Positions 1 to 8,285 of a stretch of DNA of 64,000 bases are shown piece by piece. Location of the stretch: positions 1-64,000 of the forward strand of contig CAZAUT010000005.1 of assembly GCA_964488535.1 (NCBI GenBank), in the 5' to 3' direction. A program made the position numbers and the translations under genes. Source of the stretch: GWB1-38-13 sp964488535 (GTDB lineage Bacteria > Patescibacteriota > Microgenomatia > UBA8517). Within the stretch, counting starts at the first letter, position 1; every line of letters starts with the position of its first letter. The notes beneath the pieces were generated by a model. It did not search any database, was not told the origin of the DNA, and worked only from the letters and a program-made list of their open reading frames with translations.

Positions 1-298
1 ATTAACAAAAAGTGTATGGCCGGAAGTAGGTTGATTAACGATTCTTCTCAGATACCTTAATGTCGAATATGTATCTGAACTTTTTCAGTACGTAGCACGC
101 AGTATGTAGAAAGTAGAATGTAGTATGTAGAAAATAGAATGCAAGATGAAGTATGCGGAATGAACAGGTTTTTTCAATAGACTTATTTTCTTAATTAACT
201 TAATCTCTTAATGAACTTAACTATTCTTTTCCTCATTCCCTCTTAACTAAAATCCCGACAAAGGATATACTGTAAAAAATCTTCTTTGTTGGTATGTT
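1..298. repeat. Intergenic region with hairpin and degenerate AGTATGTAGAA-type repeats
   Basis: No gene is supported here. At 48-84 an 8-bp inverted repeat (TCAGATAC / GTATCTGA, 15-nt loop) is followed by ACTTTTTC, which could be a terminator for a gene lying left of the window. From about 96 to 165 degenerate short repeats of the type AGTATGTAGAA / AGTAGAATG occur. The same kind of words recurs inside topA near 7264-7305. A TATACT box at 265-270 lies about 28 nt before the mreB start and could be its -10 element. Confidence 0.5.
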
Positions 299-1390
299 AT
301 GAGCATCAAATTGAGAAAATACAAATTTCCGTCTGCTAAGTTAGCCGGCCAGATCAACAAAATATGGTCTTTGTTTTCTTATGACATTGCAATCGATTTA
401 GGTACTTCAAGTACAATGGTGTGGGTGTCGGGAAAAGGGATATTGATAAAAGAACCCTCCGTTGTTGCAAGGCATAAGAAAACGAAGGAGATTTTAGCAA
501 TAGGTTCGGATGCGAGAAAAATGATGGGAAGAGCGCCCCAAACCGTGGAAGTCATAAGGCCTTTACGGGATGGAGTTATTGCCGATTTTGACGCTGCGCA
601 GGTAATGCTTGCACACTACATCAGAAAAGTTCATAAAGAGGAAGGAACTATCCCCAAGATTCCCAAACCGCGGGTTGCGATCGGCATTCCCTCCGGAGTG
701 ACAGAAGTGGAAAGAAGAGCCGTGTCCGATGCTGTTTTGGCAGCGGGAGCAAGAGAGGCAAATTTGGTTGAAGAGCCGATGGCGGCAGCCATAGGTGCAG
801 GACTGAAAGTAGAAAACGCAGGCGGTCATTTTATCATTGATATTGGGGGAGGAACTTCTGAAGTTGCGGTAATTTCCCTAAGCGGTGTTGTTGTAGGAAG
901 ATCGATAAGAATTGCCGGAGACGAGATGAACGAAGCAATATCGAACTACGTAAAACTCAAGTATTCACTTCTGTTGGGAGAGGTAACGGCAGAGGATGTG
1001 AAAATATCACTTGGCAGCTTTACTCAGGATAAAGATAAATTTCACATCGTCAGAGGGAGGGATTTGGAAACAGGCCTTCCGAAATCGATCAAACTGTCGA
1101 CTTCCGAGGTACGTGAATCGCTTGTTCCGGTTGTTCAGGAAATTGTAGCGAATGTTACCAGCGTTATTGAAGAAACACCTCCTGAATTAGTATCGGACAT
1201 AATGGAAAACGGTATAGTTATGGCCGGAGGAGGCTCGCTTTTGGCGGGTATTGACAAATACGTATCGGAAAAAACAAAAATGCCGGTTTATATTGCCGAA
1301 GATCCTCTTTCGTGTGTAGTGAAAGGGTGCGCTTATCTTCTTGAGCACCAGACTTTAATGTCGAAAATTCGTGTAACAAAAGGACTTTGA
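299..1390 (+). CDS. mreB: Rod-shape-determining protein MreB
   Basis: This 363-aa actin-like ATPase should polymerise under the inner membrane and guide peptidoglycan synthesis along the cell length. The sequence shows the actin-fold phosphate-1 loop (AIDLGTSST, about residues 31-39), the phosphate-2 loop (FIIDIGGGTSEVAVI, about 178-192) and the adenosine motif (GIVMAGGGSLLAG, near 308-320). It has a roughly 28-residue N-terminal extension before the usual MreB start, rich in Lys and aromatic residues, which may help membrane contact. The ATG start is directly ahead of that extension. The TGA stop lies 1 nt before the PBP2 start, so the two form one elongation operon. mreC, mreD and rodA are not in the window. 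Identity is secure; the role of the extension is unknown. Confidence 0.95.
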   Translation: MSIKLRKYKFPSAKLAGQINKIWSLFSYDIAIDLGTSSTMVWVSGKGILIKEPSVVARHKKTKEILAIGSDARKMMGRAPQTVEVIRPLRDGVIADFDAAQVMLAHYIRKVHKEEGTIPKIPKPRVAIGIPSGVTEVERRAVSDAVLAAGAREANLVEEPMAAAIGAGLKVENAGGHFIIDIGGGTSEVAVISLSGVVVGRSIRIAGDEMNEAISNYVKLKYSLLLGEVTAEDVKISLGSFTQDKDKFHIVRGRDLETGLPKSIKLSTSEVRESLVPVVQEIVANVTSVIEETPPELVSDIMENGIVMAGGGSLLAGIDKYVSEKTKMPVYIAEDPLSCVVKGCAYLLEHQTLMSKIRVTKGL

Positions 1391-1391
1391 T

Positions 1392-3008
1392 ATGTATCAA
1401 AAAAAACTTATCCCGCTTATTGCAGTCGGTCTGATACTTTTGTTTTTTGTTTTGTTTGCCCGTTTGGCGGAGCTTCAAATAATAAAAGGCGGTTATTACA
1501 AAAGTCTTGCGGACGGAAACAGAATAAGAAAAGTCGTTCTTATAGCACCGCGTGGGGAAGTTATCGCAAGGGGCGGTGAACACATCATAAAAAACACTCC
1601 GCACGACAGTTATGTTTACTATGACGGCGAAAACGGATATTTTCTCTCGAAAAGCGAAGGGGACGGCAAACTGCTTGCCGTTACCCAATGGGATAGAGTT
1701 TATCCCTTAAAAAATTCTGCCGGACATATAACAGGTTATCTGGGAAGTGTTTCGTCTGAGGAAGTTCAGAAGATAGACGCAGCTTGTGTCGAAAAGGGGA
1801 CAAGATCCGGCAGTGATAATATAGGAAGAAGCGGTATTGAAGAATATTATGATTGCCGATTAAGGGGAATTAACGGTGAGGTTCTTCTGGAAATCGAAGC
1901 CGACGGCAGTTTCATCAGAGAGCTTGGTATCAAAGATCCGGTAAAGGGAGAGGATCTCAGGTCAACTATCGATTATGCCTTGCAGGAACAAATGCCTTCG
2001 TTTTTCGAAGGCCAGAAAGGTGCGGTAATTGTAAGTGATACCGAGGGAGAAATCCTTGCCTTCTATTCCTCACCGGGGTACGATCCGAATATTTTTATAG
2101 AAGGCGGAAAGAATGTCGAGCTTGTTTTATCGGATACAAATTTACCTCTGTATAATCGGGCAGTTTCGGGTAAATACGCTCCGGGTTCCATCTATAAACC
2201 GATCGTGGCCATTTCCGCTTTGGAAGACGGTTCTATTGATGAGAACTACCGGTATCAGGATACCGGAAAAATTTCTTTTTCGACGGCATATGGAAGTTAT
2301 TCTTTTTCAAACTGGTATTTCACTCAGTACGGAGGGGTAGAAGGAAATATTGATTTGACCAGGGCTATTGCGCGCTCAACAGACACTTTTTTTTATAAAC
2401 TTGGAGAACTGACAGGTATAGAAAATATTGTTAAATGGTCGAAAGATTTTGGATTGTCGCAAGTCAGCGGTATAGATATTAAAGGTGAAGCGGAAGGACT
2501 TGTTCCGGACCCGTTATGGAAAGAGAAAGTAAAAGGCGAGAGGTGGTATTTGGGAAATACATACCACATGTCGATAGGTCAAGGTGACCTTCTTGTAACC
2601 CCCATTGGAATTCACAGGGCAATAGCCTCCATTGCTGCCGGTGGTAAGATTTGTACTCCGCACATTGTAACGGGAAGTCAAGGTAGCGGTTCGGAGCTTT
2701 GTCGCGATATGTCTATCGACAGTAAAAATATTGAACTCGTAAAAGAGGGAATGAGAAAAGCTTGTTCTTCCGGAGGGACCGGATACACCTTTTTTGATTT
2801 CAGAGAGAAGTACGGCATTGACGTTGCCTGTAAGACGGGAACGGCACAGATCGGAACCGGCGATGATACGCACGCCTGGTTTACCGCTTTCGCACCCGTT
2901 GCCGAACCGGAAATTGTTGTTACGGTTCTCGTCGAGAAAGGAGGGGAAGGATCGAAAGTTGCAGGTCCGATTGCCAGATCCATCTTTGATTTTTGGTATA
3001 AGGATTGA
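1392..3008 (+). CDS. mrdA: Penicillin-binding protein 2-type peptidoglycan D,D-transpeptidase
   Basis: This class B PBP of 538 aa should cross-link peptidoglycan on the outer face of the membrane. A single N-terminal membrane segment (about residues 7-28) is followed by the PBP dimer region (APRGEVIARGG, about 51-61) and the transpeptidase domain. The three active-site motifs are visible: SxxK as S266-I-Y-K269, SxN-like STD (ARSTDTFFY), and KTGT starting at K481. The gene starts 1 nt after the mreB stop, as expected for PBP2 in elongation clusters, which is why PBP2 is preferred over FtsI. At 538 aa it is short for PBP2. The 3' flank (3010-3065) holds a pyrimidine-rich repeat also seen after the gene at 24624-25094. 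Confidence 0.9.
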   Translation: MYQKKLIPLIAVGLILLFFVLFARLAELQIIKGGYYKSLADGNRIRKVVLIAPRGEVIARGGEHIIKNTPHDSYVYYDGENGYFLSKSEGDGKLLAVTQWDRVYPLKNSAGHITGYLGSVSSEEVQKIDAACVEKGTRSGSDNIGRSGIEEYYDCRLRGINGEVLLEIEADGSFIRELGIKDPVKGEDLRSTIDYALQEQMPSFFEGQKGAVIVSDTEGEILAFYSSPGYDPNIFIEGGKNVELVLSDTNLPLYNRAVSGKYAPGSIYKPIVAISALEDGSIDENYRYQDTGKISFSTAYGSYSFSNWYFTQYGGVEGNIDLTRAIARSTDTFFYKLGELTGIENIVKWSKDFGLSQVSGIDIKGEAEGLVPDPLWKEKVKGERWYLGNTYHMSIGQGDLLVTPIGIHRAIASIAAGGKICTPHIVTGSQGSGSELCRDMSIDSKNIELVKEGMRKACSSGGTGYTFFDFREKYGIDVACKTGTAQIGTGDDTHAWFTAFAPVAEPEIVVTVLVEKGGEGSKVAGPIARSIFDFWYKD

Positions 3009-3009
3009 C

Positions 3010-3068
3010 ACACTGCAATTTCCCTTGTTTCCCCGTAAGTTCTCTTAATTCCCCTTAAATTCCTCTAC
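3010..3068. repeat. Pyrimidine-rich intergenic repeat (TTCCC/AAGTTC type)
   Basis: Short words such as TTCCCCGTAAGTTC and TTCCCCTTAAATTCC follow each other. A similar run (TTCCCATAAGTTCC, then CTTAAATTC) lies at 25109-25170, again directly after a stop codon. It overlaps the last codons of the minus-strand gene ending at 3055. Confidence 0.5.
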
Positions 3069-3378
3069 ATATTATCCCGGACAAAACAGATAGCACATTT
3101 GCAATAAGCGAGAAAATAATTGAGGTTTTCCATTTAATATTACAAATGTATTTATAAAAAAGAGATTCGACAACTATAACCAATATTTCCGTCACAAAAT
3201 AATTTATATTCAAAAATTGGATCAAATATATTGCAATAGGGTGAGTTAGATTGTTGATGAGTATTACATAAAATGACCACTTTAAAACATTCTTAAATTT
3301 CTGAATCCCCAGAATAACTGCGGTTTCTGTAGCAATAGTAATAAGAAATGAAGATATTATGACTTGGTCAATCGACAT
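3055..3378 (-). CDS. Small integral membrane protein, unknown
   Basis: The 107-residue product is very hydrophobic, with about four likely membrane helices (about residues 8-24, 32-52, 57-76 and 85-104) and few charges. I do not recognise a family. Its ATG overlaps the stop of the upstream gene by one base (TAATG), so the two are probably translated together. The upstream product is a signal-peptide protein with one membrane anchor, so this may be its membrane partner. That partnership is inferred from the coupling only. The last codons enter a pyrimidine-rich repeat. Confidence 0.65.
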   Translation of the reverse strand: MSIDQVIISSFLITIATETAVILGIQKFKNVLKWSFYVILINNLTHPIAIYLIQFLNINYFVTEILVIVVESLFYKYICNIKWKTSIIFSLIANVLSVLSGIICRGI

Positions 3379-4772
3379 TATTTATTTTCTCTATTCGCAA
3401 TACCACGCAATTTATTGCGTGGATGGAGAATAGTTGTATCATCGAGGATGGAAAGGATACCACGGACTTTAGTCCGTGGAATATCATTAAACGGTTTGTT
3501 CTTGATTTTTTTGTTGTTTATAAGGAGTAGTAAAATTATCGATAGAGATATAAAAGGAAGAAAAAAGAAAATGGTAACAAAGGGATTATTGGATTTGTTA
3601 ACAATTTCTCTCTTTACTTTAATGGATGGTTCATCAAGTGTAGTTTGAACATAATCGGCTGTTATTTGTCGTGGCGTGGTAGTGGAAATTTTTATACTTG
3701 GAATTGGAGTGGTTTTTTTCTTTTGCCAAAGCGCAGGATTGAGTGTTGGCGCCGGAGATATCAGAAAAGTATTAATTGCCGCTAAAACTTTTTCATCTTT
3801 TTCGTAAACGTAGCGGGATATGTCGTCTCCATAATCATTAAAAGAATAATCGGAATATTCGGAAAGTACTGCTTCTGCAAGCGTGTCGATGTTTTTAAAA
3901 ACATCTTTGTTTTGATTGATGTAATTAATATATGAAGCCCTGCATCCGATTAGATTAATAATCTGAAGAGGATTATTGTTGCCGTCAAAAATTTCTGAAC
4001 TGAAAGTATTGTTGTCCAACACAACATCTCCCACCTTCATTCTCCAAACGGTTGTTTTATTTTGGAGCCGGTATTGTTCCCGGTAAAACGATAGTTCATA
4101 TTGATGTTCGGTGCGAATTCTATTGTCACATTTGCGAACCGTCTCTTCAAGTTGTCGGGCCAAAGTTGAGTATAGGGATCCTGCTTCAGAATAGTTGGGA
4201 TTACTAATTACCATTTGTTTAAAAGGCATGGAATCTGAAGTATATGTTGTTACATTCTCACCTAATTCGTATTTTGTAGGAATGACCATGTTTGCTTCAA
4301 TTTGGGTGAAATGCATATAATCGTCCACGTTGACAGTGAGAATTCCGGAGTAGTCAAAATACCATATAGGTTTTATATCCGGATTAACGGGGATGTCTTC
4401 GGACGGTTGGTGAGATTGAGTATTTAATTCTTCAAAATATTTTTCTTCTAAAAGATATATTGCTCCATGATTGTACGCTCTCACGTTATTTATGGGTATA
4501 CCATTTTCAGAAACGCCGGCTTCGAATTCATAGCACTTTCCTTTTTGAACAATAACCCACGGTTTACCCATTTTTTCACCGATCCTTGGTGAATAATCAT
4601 AAACAAGCACGTTATTCGATGGTGTTTCTTCGGGATTTGATATACTGATGCAAACAATTTTATCGTCTTTGATCCAAAAAAGAGAATTTGGGCCACCGTC
4701 GTCTGCGAAAACGGCAAATGTTTGGAATGAAAACAAGAGTGAAGTAACAATCAATATTAAGAAAAATCTCAT
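3378..4772 (-). CDS. Secreted, C-terminally membrane-anchored protein, unknown; palindromic repeats in its tail
   Basis: This 464-aa protein has a signal peptide (residues 1 to about 23), a large extracytoplasmic region with a Pro/Thr-rich linker (about 345-385), and one membrane helix (about 398-418). The topology puts residues 25-395 outside the cell. No known domain was recognised. The last about 35 residues contain two related peptides, IPRTKVRGI and HPRNKLRGI. They are encoded by two DNA palindromes (3460-3479 and 3403-3422), so the tail appears to be built from inserted repeats. A TATAAT box lies 4 nt before the ATG on the minus strand, back to back with the dprA promoter. The TAA is coupled to the next small membrane gene. 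Confidence 0.75.
   Translation of the reverse strand: MRFFLILIVTSLLFSFQTFAVFADDGGPNSLFWIKDDKIVCISISNPEETPSNNVLVYDYSPRIGEKMGKPWVIVQKGKCYEFEAGVSENGIPINNVRAYNHGAIYLLEEKYFEELNTQSHQPSEDIPVNPDIKPIWYFDYSGILTVNVDDYMHFTQIEANMVIPTKYELGENVTTYTSDSMPFKQMVISNPNYSEAGSLYSTLARQLEETVRKCDNRIRTEHQYELSFYREQYRLQNKTTVWRMKVGDVVLDNNTFSSEIFDGNNNPLQIINLIGCRASYINYINQNKDVFKNIDTLAEAVLSEYSDYSFNDYGDDISRYVYEKDEKVLAAINTFLISPAPTLNPALWQKKKTTPIPSIKISTTTPRQITADYVQTTLDEPSIKVKREIVNKSNNPFVTIFFFLPFISLSIILLLLINNKKIKNKPFNDIPRTKVRGILSILDDTTILHPRNKLRGIANRENK
3403..3422. repeat. REP-like palindrome CCACGCAA-TTTA-TTGCGTGG inside a coding region
   Basis: A perfect 8-bp stem with loop TTTA, read in frame as PRNKLRG at the end of the minus-strand gene. 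It is paired with a sister palindrome at 3460-3479 that has the same loop and outer stem but a different inner stem. Confidence 0.8.
3460..3479. repeat. REP-like palindrome CCACGGAC-TTTA-GTCCGTGG inside a coding region
   Basis: A perfect 8-bp stem with loop TTTA, read in frame as PRTKVRG. The inner stem bases differ from the copy at 3403-3422 but stay paired, which points to conservation of structure. Confidence 0.8.
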
Positions 4773-4805
4773 AATTATTATAATTAAGTATATACTAAAA
4801 TCGTG

Positions 4806-5918
4806 ATGTTTCGTGGTTTCAGCATCTTTACCTATATGACCAAAAAATATTATCTTGTTGCTCTTTGCGCTTTTCCCGATTTCGGTTCGGTAAGAATTGG
4901 ACTTCTTCTTTCTTATTTCAAATCAGCCGAAAATGTATGGAACGCATCTATGGGCCAGCTTCTTGAGGTAGGTCTGAAACAAAGTATTGTCGATAAATTT
5001 ATAACACATAGAAACAACTTTGATTTTAAAGGATATTTTGAAAAATTGGAAAAATACGGAATAAAATATTTTACAAAAAAGGACAAGGAATACCCTAAGA
5101 ATTTGAAGGGTTTAGATAATGCACCGGTAGTTTTATACGCCATTGGCAATTTGAAACCGGTTGATGATAATGCTGTAGCGATCGTCGGAACGCGAAAGAT
5201 GACATATTACGGACGTGAAGTGGCGGAGAAATTTTCAGGTGAACTTGCCTCATACGGAATTACTATTGTTTCGGGACTTGCCCGTGGGATCGATACCATT
5301 GCCCACAAGTCGGCTTTAGCGGTTGGCGGTAGAACGATAGCAGTAATTGCCGGTGGACTTGATAATATCTATCCGCCGGAAAATATTAAACTTGCTAAGG
5401 ATATTGTTAACAAAGGTAGTGCAATTTTATCGGAATACCCTTTGGGCTACCCGGCGCTTCCTACCAATTTCCCATCCAGAAATCGTATTGTTTCGGGGCT
5501 TTCCAAAGCGGTTGTTGTCGTCGAAGGTTATAAAAAAAGCGGGACGCTTTTAACCGCCTCGAATGCAGCTGAACAGGGAAGAACCGTTTTTGCCGTTCCC
5601 GGACAAATATATTCGCCGATGAGCGAAGCACCGCATTTTTTGCTTCAAAACGGTGCAAAGTGGGCGTTTTCATCAAAAGACATTCTTGACGAACTCGATT
5701 TACAGGTTAAAGTAGATAAGAACGCGGTCTTGAAAGTCCTGCCGGATACGGAAGAAGAGAAGCAGATTTATGAAATACTGGCGAAAGGACCTTTGCATCT
5801 TGACGAAATCGTTAGAATTACAAAGGCCGATATTTCGAACGTCTCCTCAACCTTAATGTCAATGACACTAAAAGGGATGGTAAAAGAGGTGGGGGGAGGA
5901 GTATACAAAAAAATATAA
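4806..5918 (+). CDS. dprA: DNA-processing protein DprA (Smf)
   Basis: DprA binds incoming single-stranded DNA during natural transformation and loads RecA on it. The 370-aa product has a helical N-terminal region (about 1-95), the Rossmann-like core with AIVGTRKMTYYG (about 123-134), the signature GLARGIDTIAH, and NRIVSGLS. A C-terminal winged helix lies at about 310-370 (EIYEILAKGPLHLDEI). The first candidates are GTG at 4803 and ATG at 4806. A TATACT box 9 nt before this ATG suggests transcription begins at about this point. An internal ATG at 4836 would also fit the family. It precedes topA, a common bacterial order. Together with the type IV pilus locus in this window it suggests competence for DNA uptake. 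Confidence 0.93.
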   Translation: MFRGFSIFTYMTKKYYLVALCAFPDFGSVRIGLLLSYFKSAENVWNASMGQLLEVGLKQSIVDKFITHRNNFDFKGYFEKLEKYGIKYFTKKDKEYPKNLKGLDNAPVVLYAIGNLKPVDDNAVAIVGTRKMTYYGREVAEKFSGELASYGITIVSGLARGIDTIAHKSALAVGGRTIAVIAGGLDNIYPPENIKLAKDIVNKGSAILSEYPLGYPALPTNFPSRNRIVSGLSKAVVVVEGYKKSGTLLTASNAAEQGRTVFAVPGQIYSPMSEAPHFLLQNGAKWAFSSKDILDELDLQVKVDKNAVLKVLPDTEEEKQIYEILAKGPLHLDEIVRITKADISNVSSTLMSMTLKGMVKEVGGGVYKKI

Positions 5919-6017
5919 AATAATTATCAATAAGTACCAATGAACACCAATGTACACAAATGCTCAATTGGGAATTTGTACTTATTTGTATTTATTTGAA
6001 ATTGGTATTTATTGATT
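5919..6017. repeat. MITE-like palindromic intergenic element (dprA-topA)
   Basis: The left arm carries TCAATAAGTACCAAT and the right arm the inverted form ATTGGTATTTATTGA, with internal words such as CACCAATGTACACAAAT. It fills the whole gap between the dprA stop and the topA start. Related elements are annotated in seven other gaps. Confidence 0.7.
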
Positions 6018-8168
6018 ATGAACCTAATAATTGTAGAAAGTCCGACCAAAGCCCGTACCCTATCCCGTTTTTTGGGAAGCGGTTACATGGTTGAAGCAAC
6101 AATGGGGCATATCAAAGATCTTCCCAAAAGCAAACTTGGGGTTGATATTGAGCATAATTTTGCACCCGATTTTCAGACGGTTGAAAAAAGAGCCGAAACA
6201 ATAAATAAAATTATTAGTGCTTCGCAAAAGGTAGATAAAATCTATATTGCAACAGACCCCGACCGCGAAGGAGAAGCGATAGGGCAACATGTAGCGGAGA
6301 TATTAGGATACGAGGATACGAAGATATTAGGAGAAAAAACAGAAAAAAATCGCGAAGTATCGCAATATCGTAATATCCCAGTATCCCGCATCGTCTTTCA
6401 CGAGATTACGAAACATGCCGTTGAGGAGGCAATTGCCAAACCTCGCGAAATTGACACAAATCTTGTTAATGCACAGATTGCCAGAAGGGTTTTGGACAGG
6501 CTGGTCGGTTATAAACTGTCCCCAATACTTTGGAAAAAAGTAAGACTTGGCTTATCTGCAGGACGGGTACAAAGTGTTTGCGTGCGTCTTATCGTTGAAA
6601 AAGAAAGAGAAATCGAGGCGTTTAAAAGTGAGGAGTATTGGGAAGTATATGTCGAACTTGCTCGACAGAGTGGAAGAGTGGAAGAGCGGGAGAGTGGAAG
6701 TTTTCAGGTTCAGTTAGTCAAAATTGACGATAAGAGGGCCGATATTAAGAATAAAGATCAGGCGGATAAAATAGTTGCTAATCTAAAGACGTCGGATTAT
6801 AAGGTTTTGGACGTTATTAAAAAAGAAGTTTCAAAGGGTTCGTATCCTCCGTTTACTACTTCCACCATGACTCAGGCTGCAGCCAGAACAATGGGTTGGT
6901 CTTCAAAAAAGACAATGAGCGTTGCTCAAACTCTTTATGAAGAAGGATTGATAACCTATCACAGAACCGACTCCACAAACATTGCAAGCGAGGCTATTTC
7001 CAAAGTCAGAAATTATATTAAGGAAAAGTATGGTGATAAATATCTCCCGGAAAAACCGAAGTTTTATAAAACCACTTCCAAGGTTGCCCAGGAGGCGCAT
7101 GAGGCGATAAGGCCGACGGACGTAAATTCAAAATTCGAAATTCGAAATCCGAAATACGAAAGAGAAAGCGAAGCTCTTTACAATTTAATTTGGAAGAGGT
7201 TTGTTGCCTGTCAAATGACCGCTTCGGTTTACGACGAAACAACGATAGATGTCGAGGCGAAACCACATTCTTCATTACTACATTCTACATTCTACATTCT
7301 ACGAGCCAGTGGCCAGATGATGAAATTTGACGGGTGGAGAGTGTTATATCCAAACAAAACATCAAGTACCACACTTCGTCATTCTGGGGAGCGAAGTGAC
7401 TCCAGAATCTCTAATGAAGATTTGAATGTTTATACACTGCCCGATGTTTCCAAAGACGAACTCTTATCCCTAGTAAAAGTTATCCCGCTTCAGAAATTTA
7501 CTCAACCGCCGGCAAGGTATACCGAAGCGTCCCTTATTAAAACGTTGGAAAAACTCGGCATCGGCCGGCCGTCAACTTACGCTCCGACGATTAATACGAT
7601 GCAGGTCAGAAATTACGTTGAGAAAACAGAGGGTAAATTCTTTCCAACTGCAGTAGGTATCGCCGTTAATGATTTTCTGCTCGCCAATTTTCCTAATGTC
7701 TTTGAATATCAATTTACTGCCAGGATGGAAGAAGATTTGGACAAAATTGCAAACGGTGAGATTAAATGGGCTCCCATGATAACCGAATTTTATAAACCGT
7801 TTGAGAAGAAACTTCTTGATGTTGATAAAAATTCAAAAAGAGTTACGATTGCCGCGGAGAAAACGGGAGAGAAATGTCCGGAGTGTATTAAAGCAGGTTT
7901 GCCTGCCGATGAGCAAGGCGATGTCGTTATAAGAACAGGCCGGTTTGGAAAGTTCCTTTCCTGTAGTAAATTTCCCGATTGCAAGTATACCGCCAAATAT
8001 TTGGATAAGGTTGGGAAAAAATGCCCCGATTGCAAAAGCCTCCGGCCAAAAGGGCCTCCGGCCCGGTGGGGAGATGTAATTGTTAAGAAAACCAAAAAAG
8101 GGAGAAAGTTTTTCGGTTGTTCCCGCTACCCGAAATGCAAATGGGCCAGCTGGCGAAAGCCGAGTTAG
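6018..8168 (+). CDS. topA: DNA topoisomerase I, with several in-frame repeat insertions
   Basis: This type IA topoisomerase (716 aa) relaxes negative supercoils. The Toprim domain begins at MNLIIVESPTKAR and contains TDPDREGEAIGQH. The catalytic tyrosine is Y314 in GLITYHRTDST. The C-terminus has two Cys4 zinc ribbons (CPEC...CSKFPDC and CPDC...CSRYPKC). ATG 6018 is preferred over the upstream TTG because the family starts at MNLIIVESP. At least five segments look like intergenic repeats read through in frame: about 6309-6390, 6664-6700, 7126-7166, 7264-7305 and 7368-7415. A sixth (about 8036-8070) widens the second zinc ribbon. The stop codon TAG is the loop of the first hairpin in a 21-bp palindrome array. 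The core motifs look intact, so the enzyme is probably functional. Confidence 0.95.
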   Translation: MNLIIVESPTKARTLSRFLGSGYMVEATMGHIKDLPKSKLGVDIEHNFAPDFQTVEKRAETINKIISASQKVDKIYIATDPDREGEAIGQHVAEILGYEDTKILGEKTEKNREVSQYRNIPVSRIVFHEITKHAVEEAIAKPREIDTNLVNAQIARRVLDRLVGYKLSPILWKKVRLGLSAGRVQSVCVRLIVEKEREIEAFKSEEYWEVYVELARQSGRVEERESGSFQVQLVKIDDKRADIKNKDQADKIVANLKTSDYKVLDVIKKEVSKGSYPPFTTSTMTQAAARTMGWSSKKTMSVAQTLYEEGLITYHRTDSTNIASEAISKVRNYIKEKYGDKYLPEKPKFYKTTSKVAQEAHEAIRPTDVNSKFEIRNPKYERESEALYNLIWKRFVACQMTASVYDETTIDVEAKPHSSLLHSTFYILRASGQMMKFDGWRVLYPNKTSSTTLRHSGERSDSRISNEDLNVYTLPDVSKDELLSLVKVIPLQKFTQPPARYTEASLIKTLEKLGIGRPSTYAPTINTMQVRNYVEKTEGKFFPTAVGIAVNDFLLANFPNVFEYQFTARMEEDLDKIANGEIKWAPMITEFYKPFEKKLLDVDKNSKRVTIAAEKTGEKCPECIKAGLPADEQGDVVIRTGRFGKFLSCSKFPDCKYTAKYLDKVGKKCPDCKSLRPKGPPARWGDVIVKKTKKGRKFFGCSRYPKCKWASWRKPS
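6309..6390 (+). repeat. In-frame repeat insertion in topA (ATATC/GTATC type)
   Basis: This segment lengthens the link between GEAIGQHVAEILG and SRIVFHEITK by about 27 residues relative to the usual TopA spacing. Its DNA words (GTATCGCAATATCG, AATATCCCAGTATCCC) match the intergenic run at 62990-63024. Confidence 0.65.
7126..7166 (+). repeat. In-frame repeat insertion in topA (AAATTCGAAAT type)
   Basis: AAATTCGAAATTCGAAATCCG is translated as SKFEIRNPKYE. The same words in the opposite sense occur in the intergenic run before frr (about 15925-15955). Confidence 0.65.
7368..7415 (+). repeat. In-frame palindromic insertion in topA (CATTCTGG...CCAGAATC)
   Basis: CATTCTGGGGAGC ... GACTCCAGAATC forms an imperfect hairpin read as LRHSGERSDSRIS. 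Related palindromes with CATTCTGG/CCAGAATC or GATTCT/AGAATGAC ends are in folD (about 13985-14037) and ychF (about 47336-47386). Confidence 0.65.
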
Positions 8169-8260
8169 ACTCGGCGAAAACCTAGCTGAACTAGGTTGAA
8201 GTCAAGTTTGACTTGACGTAAGCCAAGTTAGACTCGGAAGAAACCCAGTTAGTTTTTTTA
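8145..8260. repeat. Tandem array of 21-bp palindromic units at the topA 3' end
   Basis: Units begin at 8159, 8180, 8201, 8222 and (partial) 8243, so the period is exactly 21 bp. The stems differ but remain paired: GCCGAGT-TAG-ACTCGGC, ACCTAG-CTGAA-CTAGGT and GTCAAGT-TTG-ACTTGAC, each followed by GAA or TAA. The fourth unit, CCAAGT-TAG-ACTCGG, is imperfect. A shorter palindrome GCCAGCTGGC at 8145-8154, still inside topA and followed by GAAA, may be a zero-th unit. The array ends in a T7 run near 8252, so it could also terminate topA transcription. It is not a CRISPR, as there is no constant repeat with unique spacers. Confidence 0.8.
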
Positions 8261-8285
8261 AGTTTCATAAGCACCCAATACGATT

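Noticed and set aside
1218..1688. 156-codon minus-strand frame across the mreB-PBP2 junction
   Set aside because: Both plus-strand genes are clear and the frame has no recognisable domain or start site.
8159..8260. Possible CRISPR array after topA
   Set aside because: The units are 21-bp palindromes with variable stems and no constant repeat separated by unique spacers; no cas genes are nearby.
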